Origin: Nemertoderma westbladi
Taxonomy: Eukaryota; Xenacoelomorpha; Nemertodermatida; Nemertodermatidae
Reading direction: 5' to 3'
Length of the DNA stretch: 64,000 bases
NCBI GenBank assembly: GCA_032718475.1
Contig: JAUCBJ010008494.1
Span: 32,334 to 96,333 of the forward strand
Of the stretch, positions 1 through 10,017 are shown piece after piece; positions within the stretch are counted from its first letter, which is position 1, and each line of letters begins with the position of its first letter. The position numbers and the translations under genes are program-made. The notes under the pieces were generated by a model. That model was not told the DNA's origin and did no database searches. It worked only from the letters and a program-made list of their open reading frames with translations.

Positions 1-3000
1 TTTTTCTGTTGCCCAGACAACGCTCAAGCCCTCAAGCTCAGAGATGGACCACTTTCTCTCAGCAACCGTCAGACTTCTAGACGCATAGGCTATAACTCCA
101 TGGTCTTGGTATAAAACAGCACCTAAACTGAAACCGCTAGCATCTGTTTCTAAGTAGAAATGTCTGTCAAAATCTGGGTGTGAAAGTATGGGTGGGTTAA
201 CCATCCGTTTCTTCAACTCACAAAATGCTACATCACAATCACTGTCCCATATAAAACGAGTATCCTTACGCAATAATAAATTCAAGGGAGCCACAATAGT
301 GCTATATCCTTCTATAAACTTCCTATAAAATCCACACAAACCTAAGAAACTATGTAATTGTTTCGCGTTCGTTGGTTGTGGAAAATCAACCATTGTCTGG
401 GTTTTACCGGGATCAACATGTACACCAGACTCATCTACTACATGGCCTAGGAACTTTACTGTAGTTGTACCGAATACAGACTTAGAGGGTTTCAGTTTCA
501 GATTCAGGCTAATAATTCTACTAAGTACGGTTGCGACAAGTATAAGGTGTGCCTCCCATGTCTGAGAATATAGTACAACATCATCTAAATACACTAACAC
601 AAAGTCAATACCTATCATAGCCAGTTGCATTAAGCGTTGACAAGTAGAGGGACAACCTTGCAAACCGTATGGCATTCTAGTAAAGTGATAGTTACCGTTG
701 TGTGTGGTAAACCCTGTCTTAATTTGGTCGTCAGGAGTGAGGCCTACTTGCCAAAACATTGAACGAAAGTCCAACGCAGTGAAATATTTTGGTTTGGCTG
801 CGCCTACCTCAGCAACCATTTCATCAATGCGTGGGAGTGGCCAAAACTGTGGAACTGAAACTAAATTTAAAGCGCGAAAATCTACTGCAAACCGATAATT
901 ACCATCCGGCTTTCTAACTAGAATAATGGGGGATGCCCATTCACCAGTACCCGGTCGTATTATGTCATGTTGTAATAAGTTGTCTAACTGTCGTTGCCCT
1001 TCTGGTCTTAAACCTATAGGTACTGGGAAAGGTTTGGAACGGACAGCTTTAGCGTCTGGCTTTAAACTAATTGTATGTTCGAACAAATCAGTCTTCCCTA
1101 TATCAAACTCATGGTATGAAAAAGCGCCAGCGTTGTTACAGGCTAAGTTTAAAATTTCAACTTGCTCATCTTTGGTAAGGTGACCTAAGGGTAGTTCACG
1201 TTCTAAATACGAACGGCGTTCTTCTACAGTAGTGGGACTGGGATGCTTTTCACCAACATTCGTTGATGCTGCCAGGGCCATACACTTAGCTACACGCTGA
1301 TTGGCATATATTGTTAAGGGATAATTGTTTGGGTTAAGTATCTGCACTGCTACATTACAACCCCCTGAATGTGTCAATGCTTGTGGGGTTGAAATGCTAC
1401 GTGCTGTCAAAAAGTTACTCTTAGATGTTTCCATGGGCTCGACAAATACAGAATCATCGCTATCTGCTAGCCTGTCTATTTTGCCACGAATTATTGTTTG
1501 TGTTCCAGCTGGAATTTTCAGACGTTTCGTAGCTTTAATAAAATAGCAAAAAGGGTTTGTAGATTGGCGTTGCCGGGTGGGGGTTGATTCTGTTCTAGAA
1601 AAATATACGTGTTCACCAGACTGCATTATTAGACACCGGTTCCTAAAATCTAATGAAATAACGTTTCTATCCAAAAAATCGAGGCCTAATATCAATGACG
1701 GGCCTCCTTCATCAGACACTGTACTAGCCATATCAACAACCTGAAATTCCTGGGTAATGTTGTAACGGGCTGTAATCGAAATATCTAGGTAAATCACACC
1801 CAATACTTTCACTCGTCCACCAATCCCTCGAATCGAACTCAACTGACTGGGTTCGAATTTGACACCTGAAGGGACTTGTCGAGAATCTAATACTGAAAAA
1901 TCACTACCAGGATCTACAAAACTTTCTACTGGACTATCCTGCAATTTGATTGTGAGATGCATATCAGGCCTATCTGTGTTTGGTGCTGAATACATAGTTT
2001 GACCTTGTGTGTGTTGTTGTCCATACGAGTTGTTGTTTGTATTAGATGCACGGGGTTGCATACAGTTACGGCTTAAGTGCCCCACCCGTCCACAATTATA
2101 GCAGTCTCGAGTCTCACTCTGATATTGCTGATAAGGCTGTCGGTTGTACGTTTGATTAACTGCATTGCGTGGGTACCAGTACGATCTGTCGTTGGTTCTA
2201 GAATCTGGCATGTCTTGTCTAAATGGGTTGGTGTTATTATACCTAGGTTGAGGGTCACTAATTGAACTACGTTTTGGTGCAGTTTGTAACTCAGTTAACT
2301 GTTTCTGTAGTTTAACTAATTCTGCTTCAAGATATGAATTATTATTGTTATTATTATTACCTGTTGGGGTAGACTTAATGTCAGATCGTGGGTTAAAAGT
2401 CTCCCTGTTATTGTCACGTTGTTGCAAGTCCCTAGTATTCTTATTCGTCCAATAATTATTGCCAACAGGGATACATGTCTCGGTTTTATTTCCCCACCCA
2501 GTAGAACCCAAATTTGATTCTTGGAGAAGATACAGTTCTTCGCGTTTTGCACGTCGAACTGCTTCTTCGAAACATTTTGGCTCAGTAAGTCTAATATTTC
2601 TGGCTAAATCGGGAGATATTCCTCGAAAAAACATCGGTAAAAGTAAATTTTCCCTCTCTTCGATAGCCATAGATGGAAATGACTGCTGCCCCAACCTATG
2701 TATATCTGTAGCATAATCACCAACACTTTCCCCTACTCTCTGTCTACGATCTAGCAAACAATTATATAAAAAGGCCGTGTCTTGTGGGCCAAACTTTGCA
2801 CGTAATGTGGTACAAATTTCCAAAAAAATTTCCTGGTCATCGGTAGAAAGTTCATCTAATACACGTGCTGCTGCACCTACAATATAAATTGGGACAATCT
2901 TACCAAGCATTTCATTAGTCCACTCACGGAGTTTTGCAATCCTGTTGACCAACTTGATCCATGCATCAACATCCCCAGTCCCATCAAAAGAATCCGGTTC

Positions 3001-3024
3001 TTTACGAATTCCATCAGCCATCAT
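1..3024 (-). CDS. Ty3/gypsy Gag-Pol polyprotein (partial, runs off left edge)
   Basis: On the minus strand the frame stays open, with no stop that I found, from an ATGATG pair at 3019-3024 to base 1. In order it holds a capsid-like Gag domain (about 2950-2450), an Asn-rich linker, a CCHC zinc knuckle (CYNCGRVGHLSRNC, about 2061-2102), an aspartic protease with FVDPGSDFSVLD (about 1889-1925), a reverse transcriptase with DFRALN and the catalytic YLDDVVLYS box (about 563-593), and the start of RNase H with TDASGFSLGAVLY (about 125-160). Gag and Pol share one frame, so no ribosomal frameshift is needed. The protease has DPG where DTG or DSG is usual. Integrase and the second LTR lie outside the window. 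The family call is firm; the clade is not assigned. Apart from the repeat just upstream, this looks like a coding-competent copy. Confidence 0.88.
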   Translation of the reverse strand, partial: MMADGIRKEPDSFDGTGDVDAWIKLVNRIAKLREWTNEMLGKIVPIYIVGAAARVLDELSTDDQEIFLEICTTLRAKFGPQDTAFLYNCLLDRRQRVGESVGDYATDIHRLGQQSFPSMAIEERENLLLPMFFRGISPDLARNIRLTEPKCFEEAVRRAKREELYLLQESNLGSTGWGNKTETCIPVGNNYWTNKNTRDLQQRDNNRETFNPRSDIKSTPTGNNNNNNNSYLEAELVKLQKQLTELQTAPKRSSISDPQPRYNNTNPFRQDMPDSRTNDRSYWYPRNAVNQTYNRQPYQQYQSETRDCYNCGRVGHLSRNCMQPRASNTNNNSYGQQHTQGQTMYSAPNTDRPDMHLTIKLQDSPVESFVDPGSDFSVLDSRQVPSGVKFEPSQLSSIRGIGGRVKVLGVIYLDISITARYNITQEFQVVDMASTVSDEGGPSLILGLDFLDRNVISLDFRNRCLIMQSGEHVYFSRTESTPTRQRQSTNPFCYFIKATKRLKIPAGTQTIIRGKIDRLADSDDSVFVEPMETSKSNFLTARSISTPQALTHSGGCNVAVQILNPNNYPLTIYANQRVAKCMALAASTNVGEKHPSPTTVEERRSYLERELPLGHLTKDEQVEILNLACNNAGAFSYHEFDIGKTDLFEHTISLKPDAKAVRSKPFPVPIGLRPEGQRQLDNLLQHDIIRPGTGEWASPIILVRKPDGNYRFAVDFRALNLVSVPQFWPLPRIDEMVAEVGAAKPKYFTALDFRSMFWQVGLTPDDQIKTGFTTHNGNYHFTRMPYGLQGCPSTCQRLMQLAMIGIDFVLVYLDDVVLYSQTWEAHLILVATVLSRIISLNLKLKPSKSVFGTTTVKFLGHVVDESGVHVDPGKTQTMVDFPQPTNAKQLHSFLGLCGFYRKFIEGYSTIVAPLNLLLRKDTRFIWDSDCDVAFCELKKRMVNPPILSHPDFDRHFYLETDASGFSLGAVLYQDHGVIAYASRSLTVAERKWSISELEGLSVVWATEK

Positions 3025-3428
3025 TGAGTTTGTCGGTGGGTTCGTTGGTGGGTTCGAAGTCGAGTTCGTTGGCGGGTTCTTTGGCGGGTTCGAAGTCGAG
3101 TTCGTTGGCGGTTCGAAGTCGAGTTCGTTGGCGGGTTCGTTGGCGGGTTCGAAGTCGAGTTCGTTGGCGGGTTCTTTGGCGGGTTCGAAGTCGAAACGTT
3201 TGTTGGATCCAGCGTTGAATACACGATGGCGTCGAGATTCTCATGGAGAACAGCAGATCGCGAATGTAATTGACTTTCAGTTTGTAGTGAATTAGATCGA
3301 GCACGTTGAATTCTTTGGGTCCTCGAATCGCTAGGAAGTTTGAGACTTGCCGAATTAGCGCGACTCCGAGTGTTAACGTTAGCTTTCAAAGATACTTTAG
3401 CTTTTGGTATTCGTGTTGAGGTTGACAT
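3021..3428 (-). CDS. Ty3/gypsy Gag N-terminal leader ORF with tandem repeats
   Basis: A reading frame starts at an ATG at 3428, about 30 bases inside the primer binding site, which is where a Gag start is expected. It encodes a basic Ser/Arg-rich segment and then a repeat of the type NPPTNPPTNSTS. In the repeat one unit lacks a G (GGCGG for GGCGGG near 3110), and the frame switches to an Arg-rich reading that stops at 3021. The main Gag frame instead reads PPTNS directly into the MMADG start. Either this copy carries a 1-bp deletion in its Gag leader, or translation begins at 3024. The repeat is a natural place for slippage during copying or for an assembly error. Confidence 0.55.
   Translation of the reverse strand: MSTSTRIPKAKVSLKANVNTRSRANSASLKLPSDSRTQRIQRARSNSLQTESQLHSRSAVLHENLDAIVYSTLDPTNVSTSNPPKNPPTNSTSNPPTNPPTNSTSNRQRTRLRTRQRTRQRTRLRTHQRTHRQTQ
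3028..3195. repeat. GC-rich minisatellite in the Gag leader
   Basis: Units built from GTTGGCGGGTTC and GAAGTCGAGTTC alternate about five times, giving a higher unit of roughly 36 bp. On the minus strand they encode Asn-Pro-Pro-Thr and Asn-Ser-Thr-Ser blocks. The period is a multiple of three, so unit gain or loss keeps the frame; only the short unit near 3110 breaks it. Confidence 0.8.
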
Positions 3429-3460
3429 CCAAGGAACGGTAGCCGCTTGTCGATAAACAC

Positions 3461-3478
3461 CTCCCGGACGGGCCCCCA
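3461..3478 (-). other. Ty3/gypsy primer binding site, tRNA-Pro type
   Basis: The minus strand reads TGGGGGCCCGTCCGGGAG two bases downstream of the LTR end at 3481. It is nearly the sequence that vertebrate gammaretroviruses use to pair with the 3' end of tRNA-Pro, so tRNA-Pro is the likely primer. Position and orientation fit the Gag-Pol frame that follows. Confidence 0.7.
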
Positions 3479-3480
3479 CA

Positions 3481-3881
3481 TGTGAGAGTTCACCCCAGGT
3501 CCCGGGATTCAGGGTCGATATGGTTTGTTGTAAATATACAATTTCTTAAAGTTACAGACTTTATTTTCATTTGCTAAAAGTATCAGCGACAATACATACG
3601 GAAATACTACATAAATACAAAAACAAAACCTACACCAACCCACAACCTCGGACTCTACACTCTCGATACGGTACTGCCTATATCAAACCCCGTGCACAGA
3701 GCTCCAAATAGATGTAAACCACAGCTGTTTTACCTGTTAAGTGAATACAGGCTGTTAGCGATAAGCCTAACAATAGAGTGACACATTTCCATCTGGGTCC
3801 ACAATAGAGCTCTGCACAATATCCCAAATCAACTCAACCAATATCCCCAGGATGAGGCACCCTATGAGACGTACTATCACA
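3481..3881 (-). mobile_element. Probable 5' LTR of the Ty3/gypsy element
   Basis: On the plus strand the segment begins TGTGAGAG at 3481 and a candidate end TATCACA lies at 3875-3881, giving short inverted ends of the TGTGA/TCACA type. A minus-strand AATAAA (TTTATT at about 3564) sits some 80 bases before the LTR 3' end, as expected for the R region. The inner edge is well supported by the adjacent primer site. The outer edge is tentative because the second LTR is off the window. Confidence 0.5.
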
Positions 3882-5375
3882 CACGCACATATCCAAAAAT
3901 TCCCTAATCAATAATGTACGATATATTTCAGTGTCATATTCGTCATCAGCATCCCAAAAAACCTACATGGTCATAAAATCAATTTGATTTAATTAAGGAT
4001 AAATAAATCTAGTTTGTAATGCAAAACATGATTCAAAAGTGTTCATCCGTGGGAGTTAGTGTGGAGTCCCCCTTGCCTTGTACGTAAAAACAAGAGAAGG
4101 AAGCAAGTGAAAGAGTACCTTTTAATATTGCCTCCAGTAGTGCTTCATATATATAAATTTACATTACCACGAATTATTATGAACCCGAATTTGTGGGGCA
4201 AAGGGCTTTAAAATTTACATCACAAATCAATATCGCCGCAGGCTGGCTTCCCCATCCATTGCATTAGCTACAGTACTGTCTGGCCAGCAGACATAGATTA
4301 TTCGCCTTCAAGCTCGATATATTGCCTTCTCTAACAATGGCATCGCCGTTCACTCCATGTAAATAATTAAATGTTCTAGAATATTTTATAGACAGCACGA
4401 ATTCGCTGCCTAACTGCAGAGGGGAAATGTTCCTACAACTGGCGTTATAAATTCCATGAGATAATTTTAATCAATATTGATGGTGTCATTTGTATGATGT
4501 TAGCACAACTTTTACATGTTAGCAGAACTCCAGTCAATGATTTTTTAATGTTCAAGAAAAGGACGCTAAAGGGATACACGATTTTTTTCCCTCACATTTC
4601 AGGTATTGAAAAGTGGCACTTGTGCTAACATTACAGAGTACATGGGGACCCTATCAAAATGTCGGACACATGTCCCTGATCAAATGTCAGCTCAACTTGT
4701 TACCACTATTTTTTGTCACCACAACTGCCATTTTTGATAGCCAAATGTTAGCACAACTCCACGTCCATATCATACCATAGGTTTGTAAGCTATAGCCGTT
4801 ATTTAAACCGGTTAAAGCCTAGGTTATAATAATTTACAGTGATTAACAGAAAATAACAGCCGCAATTAAAATCTAATTAATTTTCATTTCTTTTATTATT
4901 TTTATTAATTAATAATTGATTCGAGTCACAACAAATTATGTCATAGGGAGTACATGAGTCAGTGGTCTCAGTGCTATTTGCTGTATATTATTAGTTTGGG
5001 GTGCCGACAGCGACAGACCACTAACAAAGTAAAGGCATAGCATGTGTAATGGCTCTTAGCTTATGCCGCCCCAGCATGTAAAACCAATTATCTGCTGTGG
5101 AATGGAATTCCACGAAATTTCGAAATTTACTAAAGTCTTCCCAAGAAATTAGACAGCCAACTAACCCACACACAGGAGGCCGCCAACCAAAGAGATTGGC
5201 CTCCTGGCACTGAGCTTCGAGCTTGCCTAGTCGCAAAGGAACTATGCAGGTAGTAATGTGTACTAAACAATACTAATGGCTACAATACATTATAACTTGT
5301 GGGGCGAGCCACGAAGTTGGCGGAGCATTAGCGAATTGACACTGTTAGGGGGTGGGTCAATTTATGCAAATAGTT
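3882..5375. other. Non-coding stretch with recurring GTTAGCAC words
   Basis: I see no credible gene here; the short ORFs lack family features. From about 4490 to 4750 the words TGTTAGCACAAC and TGTGCTAAC recur four times or more, and the same words reappear at 7140-7500 and 12570-12840. The sequence TTGTGGGGCGAGCCACGAAG at about 5296 is related to copies at 22030 and 22103. Confidence 0.5.
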
Positions 5376-5440
5376 GTCGTCGTCGTCGTCGTCGTTGTTG
5401 TCGTCGTCGTCGTCGTCGTCGTTGTCGTCGTCGTCGTCGT
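5376..5440. repeat. (GTC)n microsatellite
   Basis: An interrupted run of the triplet GTC/CGT with a few GTT units. It leads directly into the 315-bp tandem array, and shorter GTCGTC tracts recur at the same place in later units, so the microsatellite is part of the repeat unit and has expanded in the first copy. Confidence 0.9.
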
Positions 5441-6490
5441 TACGATTTTGACATGCTAATAACTTTGTCGGATTTAAAGCTGCCAAGTTGAAAATTTGTA
5501 GGTATCAATATGAGAAAAAGTTGAGATTTTTGAGAGACTTTCAGACACCATCAGTGCAATGGTCTCCCGCTAGAGGGCCACATGTCTAAACATTAAATGC
5601 CCTCCCATTTCTTTGCTTTTAATCCGTTTAAGCTGAAACTTGGCAGATATGTATTAGACCATTAGCTGTGACTTTCAAAGGAGGCGAATCCATCTGCAGT
5701 TCTCCAGTCTGCCGCTAGAGGGCCAAAGGTCTGAAAGTGAAATCGTTGTCGTCGTTACGATTTTGACATGCTAATAACTTTGTCGGATTTAAAGCTGCCA
5801 AGTTGAAAATTTGTAGGTATCAATATGAGCTAAAGTTGAGATTTTTGAGAGACTTTCAGACACCATCAGTGCAATGGTCTCCCGCTAGAGGGCCACATGT
5901 CTAAACATTAAATGCCCTCCCATTTCTTTGCTTTTAATCCGTTTAAGCTGAAACTTGGCAGATATGTATTAGACCATTAGCTGTGACTTTCAAAGGAGGC
6001 GAATCCATCTGCAGTTCTCCAGTCTGCCGCTAGAGGGCCAAATGTCTGAAAGTGAAATCGTTGTCGTCGTTATGCTATATTGACATGCTTATAACTTTGT
6101 CGAATTTAAAGCTGCCAAGTTGAAAATTTGTTTTGTTGAAAATCAGTTCAACAGTCACCCGCTATAGGACTACTTTATGCCTGAAAGTGAATAGATTCTC
6201 CCGTCTCATTGATTTTAATCAGTTTAAGCTGAATCTTGCCATATATTCTGGACCACATGCTGCGTCTTTGTGGGGGGGGGGGGGGGGGGGGGGGGGGGGA
6301 GAGATTTAATCGGTCTGCCGCTATACGACGAAATTTCTGAAAGTGAGATCCGTCTCTCATTTCGTTATCCGTTATTCAAGATGAAACTTGGCCGATGTAC
6401 AGTACGTATGTACTATTCATCCATAGGCTGTGTCTTTGTGGGGCTGGAGACCCTAATCCATCTTCAGTTCTCACTATACCGCTAGAGTCA
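5441..6490. repeat. 315-bp tandem array built from ~150-bp monomers
   Basis: The segment starting TACGATTTTGACATGC at 5441 repeats at 5756 and, more diverged, at 6071, an exact spacing of 315. Each unit contains two related half-units that end in a core word CCGCTAGAGGGCC followed by a sequence like AAATGTCTGAAAGTGA. Cores lie near 5566, 5709, 5881 and 6024, with degenerate versions near 6157, 6314 and 6477. Units 1 and 2 are nearly identical, which indicates a recent duplication; the right side is older. A poly-G run of about 29 bases (6271-6299) sits inside a degenerate unit. A diverged monomer lies near 63000-63080 in inverted orientation, so the family is dispersed. Confidence 0.85.
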
Positions 6491-7264
6491 GAAATGTCTG
6501 AATAGAAATGAAAGAGGTAAAAAGTGATTAGGCGAAATCTGCTTAAAATTTGCTAATACAGTAATACTTTCGAATTAGTACTTAAATTAAATTTAAGTCA
6601 CGTGCTGCGCGAAGGCCCCACTTCGTGTAAGCTTGTACAATTATATAGTCATAGTCCACAATTATGTACATAAATAGTTTACTTTAAAACAAATTAGATT
6701 TTCAATAAAATTACCTTATCAGATTATTAAAATTAAATTACGTACATTTTTAGAAGGTATTTTAGGGGGTGCGCTGGCGTTAGCGCTTGGATTTATTTAT
6801 TTCTTTATTTACATTTATTAGTATAATTAGAGACAGGGGCAGGAAGGAAGCTTGTCGATTTTACACAATTACTGTATAAGCAAATGCAATGCAACAGCAG
6901 CCATCGCGCTGCTACGTCAATGGAGGTCTTTGGCCTTGATTCTGATTTAAGGAACATTAAAACTAATTTCTAATATAACAATAATAATTTTCAAATATTA
7001 CAAAGGATGTTTTTCTGAACTAATTGTTAGTGTAATAATAGGCCCTGCCCTACAAGAACAAGACTCAGTCTGGGACACTACCACAACACTGCCACACATA
7101 CCGGCAAATCACTCGAAACGCTAACGTGCTCTTTTTCGTCCAAAGTGCTAACTGTTCCAGACGCATGCAAATCAACTATACACCTAACTAACAAATTCTC
7201 TGGAAGGTCGCTAGAGTACAAGGGTGGTAAAGACTACACATATACCATAGCCCTAACTGCATTG
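6491..7264. other. Non-coding stretch
   Basis: A+T-rich sequence with no supported gene. The words GCTGCGCGAAGGCCCC and CACTTCGTG at about 6604-6628 resemble a segment near 62917-62930 read on the other strand, so part of this may be a diverged dispersed repeat that flanks the 315-bp family. Confidence 0.4.
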
Positions 7265-7520
7265 TATATTAATGTTGTGCTAACTGCAAACCTGAACAGT
7301 ATTACTATACACCTAACTGCAAGGTCTAATTAATGTTGTGCTAACTGCAAACCTGAACAGTATTACTATACACCTAACTGCAAGGTCTAATTAATGTTGT
7401 GCTAACTGCAAACCCGAACAGTATTATTATACACCTAACTGCATGGTCAAATTAATGTTGTGCTAATTGCAAACCCGAACAGTATTATTATACACCTGAC
7501 TGCATGGTTTATTCATGTTG
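7265..7520. repeat. 61-bp minisatellite
   Basis: Units containing ATTAATGTTGTGCTAACTGC start at 7268, 7329, 7390 and 7451, an exact period of 61, with a degenerate partial unit after them. Divergence rises slightly from left to right. Each unit carries the TGTGCTAAC word seen in neighbouring non-coding DNA. No coding frame persists. Confidence 0.9.
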
Positions 7521-7599
7521 TAGGCCTACTAACTAAGTGTTTAAACAGTCATTCGTCTCGTGATCCTTATTTTGGCATTCGGCCAATTCGCATTCGTGG

Positions 7600-8741
7600 G
7601 ACCATGGAGCCCATAGGATACCCGAAAGATAATTGAAGAGTATCAAAAAAGAAAGATAGGCATCTGGCTGTTATCTTTGTTGACTTCTGCAAGGCCTTTG
7701 ATTCAGTCTCTCTCTCACGTATGTTCAGCATACTTTCATTATATGGGATTCCTGATGAAATTATTGCAGCAATCAGATCAGTATACGATGGTTCGACAAC
7801 ATTTGTGTCTACTGCTGACGGTGACAGAGAACCATTTGAAGTGTAATGGGATGTCCTCCAGGGAGACACACTTGCACCATTCTTGTTCATAATTGTGGTT
7901 GACTATGTTCTACGCACGTCCTTAGATCATCATAATGATGATGGGGTGATGATAACTACACCTACTGGCTCCAGAAGTCGAGGAAATCCTGCCAAGTATC
8001 TATCTGATCTAGACTTTGCTGATGACTTAGGAGTACTCTCAGAATCACTAGAGGGAGCCCAACGGCTCCTCAGCTCATTAGAACATGCTGCTTCTAGTGT
8101 TGGTCTTTTTATTAACTCCAGAAAGACCACAATTTTGACAGTTAACTTTGAAAGTCCTCAGCAAGTCTCTGATCGGATGAGCATAAGCTCAAAGGATGGT
8201 ATGCTTGAGCATGTGGACGACTTCTGTTACCTGGGATCATGGATCTGGAAGTCAGATCAGGACCTTCGAATACGTAAGGGAAAGCATTGGGCAGCCTTGA
8301 ATATGCTTTGCAGGATTTGGAAGTCACCGAGAATTAATCGGAAACTTAAGGTCCGTTTATTTAGAGCAGCAGTAGTTCCAGTACCTCTCTATGAGAGTCC
8401 ATGTTGGGCTCTAACTGCTGAGGACACCAAATCTCTGGATGGCACATTCACAAGAATGCTACGCCGGGTACATTGTGTCAAGTACAATGCACACATCTCC
8501 AACCAGACACTAGATAACATTGGAGGTGTCTCATTGGTTTCCCCAAGCTTGACACTAGAACAAAATCGCCTCCGCTTTGCAGGACATTGCTTTCGCCGTG
8601 AGGACCAGCCAGTGCATAAACTTATACTTTGGCAGCCTCATGGACTGAATAAGCATGGTGGACAGCCCATGACTTTCTTGAGACGCATCTTAAAGGACAC
8701 TGGCCTTGAAGATGCGGATGGTCTAGCAAATGTCATGGGTG
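7600..8741 (+). pseudogene. RTE-like LINE reverse transcriptase, C-terminal half (truncated)
   Basis: The longest open stretch is 7883-8741, with the start of the catalytic region broken upstream. Recognisable blocks are FADDLG (the active-site box, first residue F in place of Y), CYLGSWI(W/R)KS, the CWALTAEDTKSLDG block and a C-terminal LRFAGHCFRREDQPVHKL block shared by all copies in the window. A stop at 7846 and small indels before 7883 disrupt the upstream part (WDVLQGD region). The final residues of the protein are beyond the hAT insertion, at 10018-10077. Confidence 0.75.
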
Positions 8742-10017
8742 CAGGGTTGATAAAAATCATGATTTTTTTTTAATCAAAAAAATCAGATTTTTTTTTATTT
8801 AAATCAGATTTATTTGATTTAAATCAGATTTTTTTTCATTTAAATCGGGTGACTACAAAGCAAAGACCCAAATAATAAAGACCTGTATGAAACACATTCG
8901 TTTATTGTTTTGGTTCCCCAAACACGCCTCTGTAACCTGCTCCTTTACTAACCTGCTCCTGTAAATGGCAATGGGACCTAACGCTATATGGCAATGGGAC
9001 CTAATCCCCTTTAGGACGTAACGCGATTTTATATATTTGTTTTGTACAGGTGCCAAAGAGCGTTAGGTTACATTGCATTTAAAGGAACAGGTTAGTAAAG
9101 GAGCATGTTACAGAGGCTTGTTGGGGGAACCAAAACAATAAACGAAAGTTAACACATGTTTCAAAGATTATGAAGGTCTTTATTATTTAGGTCTTTGGTC
9201 TTTGTTTTGTAGTCACCCATTTAAATCACTTTTTTCTTATTTAAATCAGATTTTTTTTATTTAAATCGGATTTTATATTTAAACAATAGGAAGACTTTTG
9301 GCTTCATCACTGCACTAATGTTTAAAAAAAAACCGAAAAACCGGGATCCCAGCGAAATATCGAATCCCGATTTCGACTTTTTTGAAACGGGATCCCGAAG
9401 TTTAAATGGTTAAATAAATTTGTTAAACATCTATAAAAAAAAGTTCCAGCAGAACGGAAATGTTTTGATTATATCTAATTTTTATTTCAGTAAACCATCC
9501 AGTAATCAATTATAAGATAATTTTAATATAACTTTATCTTACTAATATTTCAGGAGTGTAAAATAAAGTGAGTGTTACTGAAAACCTGCCTCATATACTA
9601 TTAACTTTGATGAATTTAATCCAAAATTGCAATACCGATCCCGTAAAACGGGATCTCGAGAGGAATAATCCCGGTCCCGATCCCGGAAATCCCGAAAAGT
9701 CTGAATTCGAATATAAACTAAATAAACAACAAACTGAATAGAACTCTGAAGTACAAGTTAATTAATGGGCCTGTGAATACTGTATGGTATTGGAAATGCG
9801 AGATGATACTGTATTTTCATGTAAATATTTAGGTAATTTGAATCATTTATTAATAATCAGTAATGCAATGTTTATCCTGGCCTTAAAGCATGATTGATAA
9901 AATTCATGATTTAAAAAAAATCAAAACTATCTCATTTTTTTTTATTTTTATATATGTGATTTAAATCATGATTTAAATCAATGATTTAAATCAAATGATT
10001 TAATTCAAACAACCCTG
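8742..10017. mobile_element. hAT-type non-autonomous DNA transposon with 8-bp target duplication
   Basis: The ends are CAGGGTTG at 8742 and CAACCCTG at 10010-10017. CATGGGTG flanks it on both sides (8734-8741 and 10018-10025), and the intact LINE copy near 60738 has that word only once. An 8-bp duplication with CAGGG-type ends defines the hAT superfamily. The interior is rich in GATTTAAATCA palindromes near both ends and contains no transposase frame, so it must rely on a transposase from elsewhere. Phrases such as CGGGATCCCG recur in its middle (9340-9700) in both orientations. Confidence 0.9.
8847..9222. mobile_element. Foldback MITE nested in the hAT element
   Basis: The left arm begins GGGTGACTACAAA and the right arm ends TTTGTAGTCACCC; the arms are imperfect inverted repeats for about 130 bp each, sharing TTTATTGTTTTGGTT and CTGCTCCTTTACTAACCTG. 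ATTTAAATC lies immediately on both sides and could be a 9-bp target duplication, as in Mutator-like elements, although the surrounding hAT sequence is itself rich in this word. No coding capacity. Confidence 0.7.

Noticed and set aside
698-1546. Plus-strand ORFs of 66-85 codons in the first 1.5 kb
   Set aside because: They are shadows of the minus-strand Ty3 Gag-Pol frame, which has the real protease and polymerase motifs.
3050-3070. tRNA gene suggested by GGTTCGAA (B-box-like)
   Set aside because: The word is part of the GC-rich minisatellite and there is no cloverleaf or A box around it.
3028-3200. CRISPR-like regular repeats
   Set aside because: Units are contiguous with no unique spacers; this is a coding minisatellite in a eukaryotic element.
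5276-5491. ORF with a poly-Arg tract
   Set aside because: It is the translation of the GTC microsatellite; there is no other coding support.
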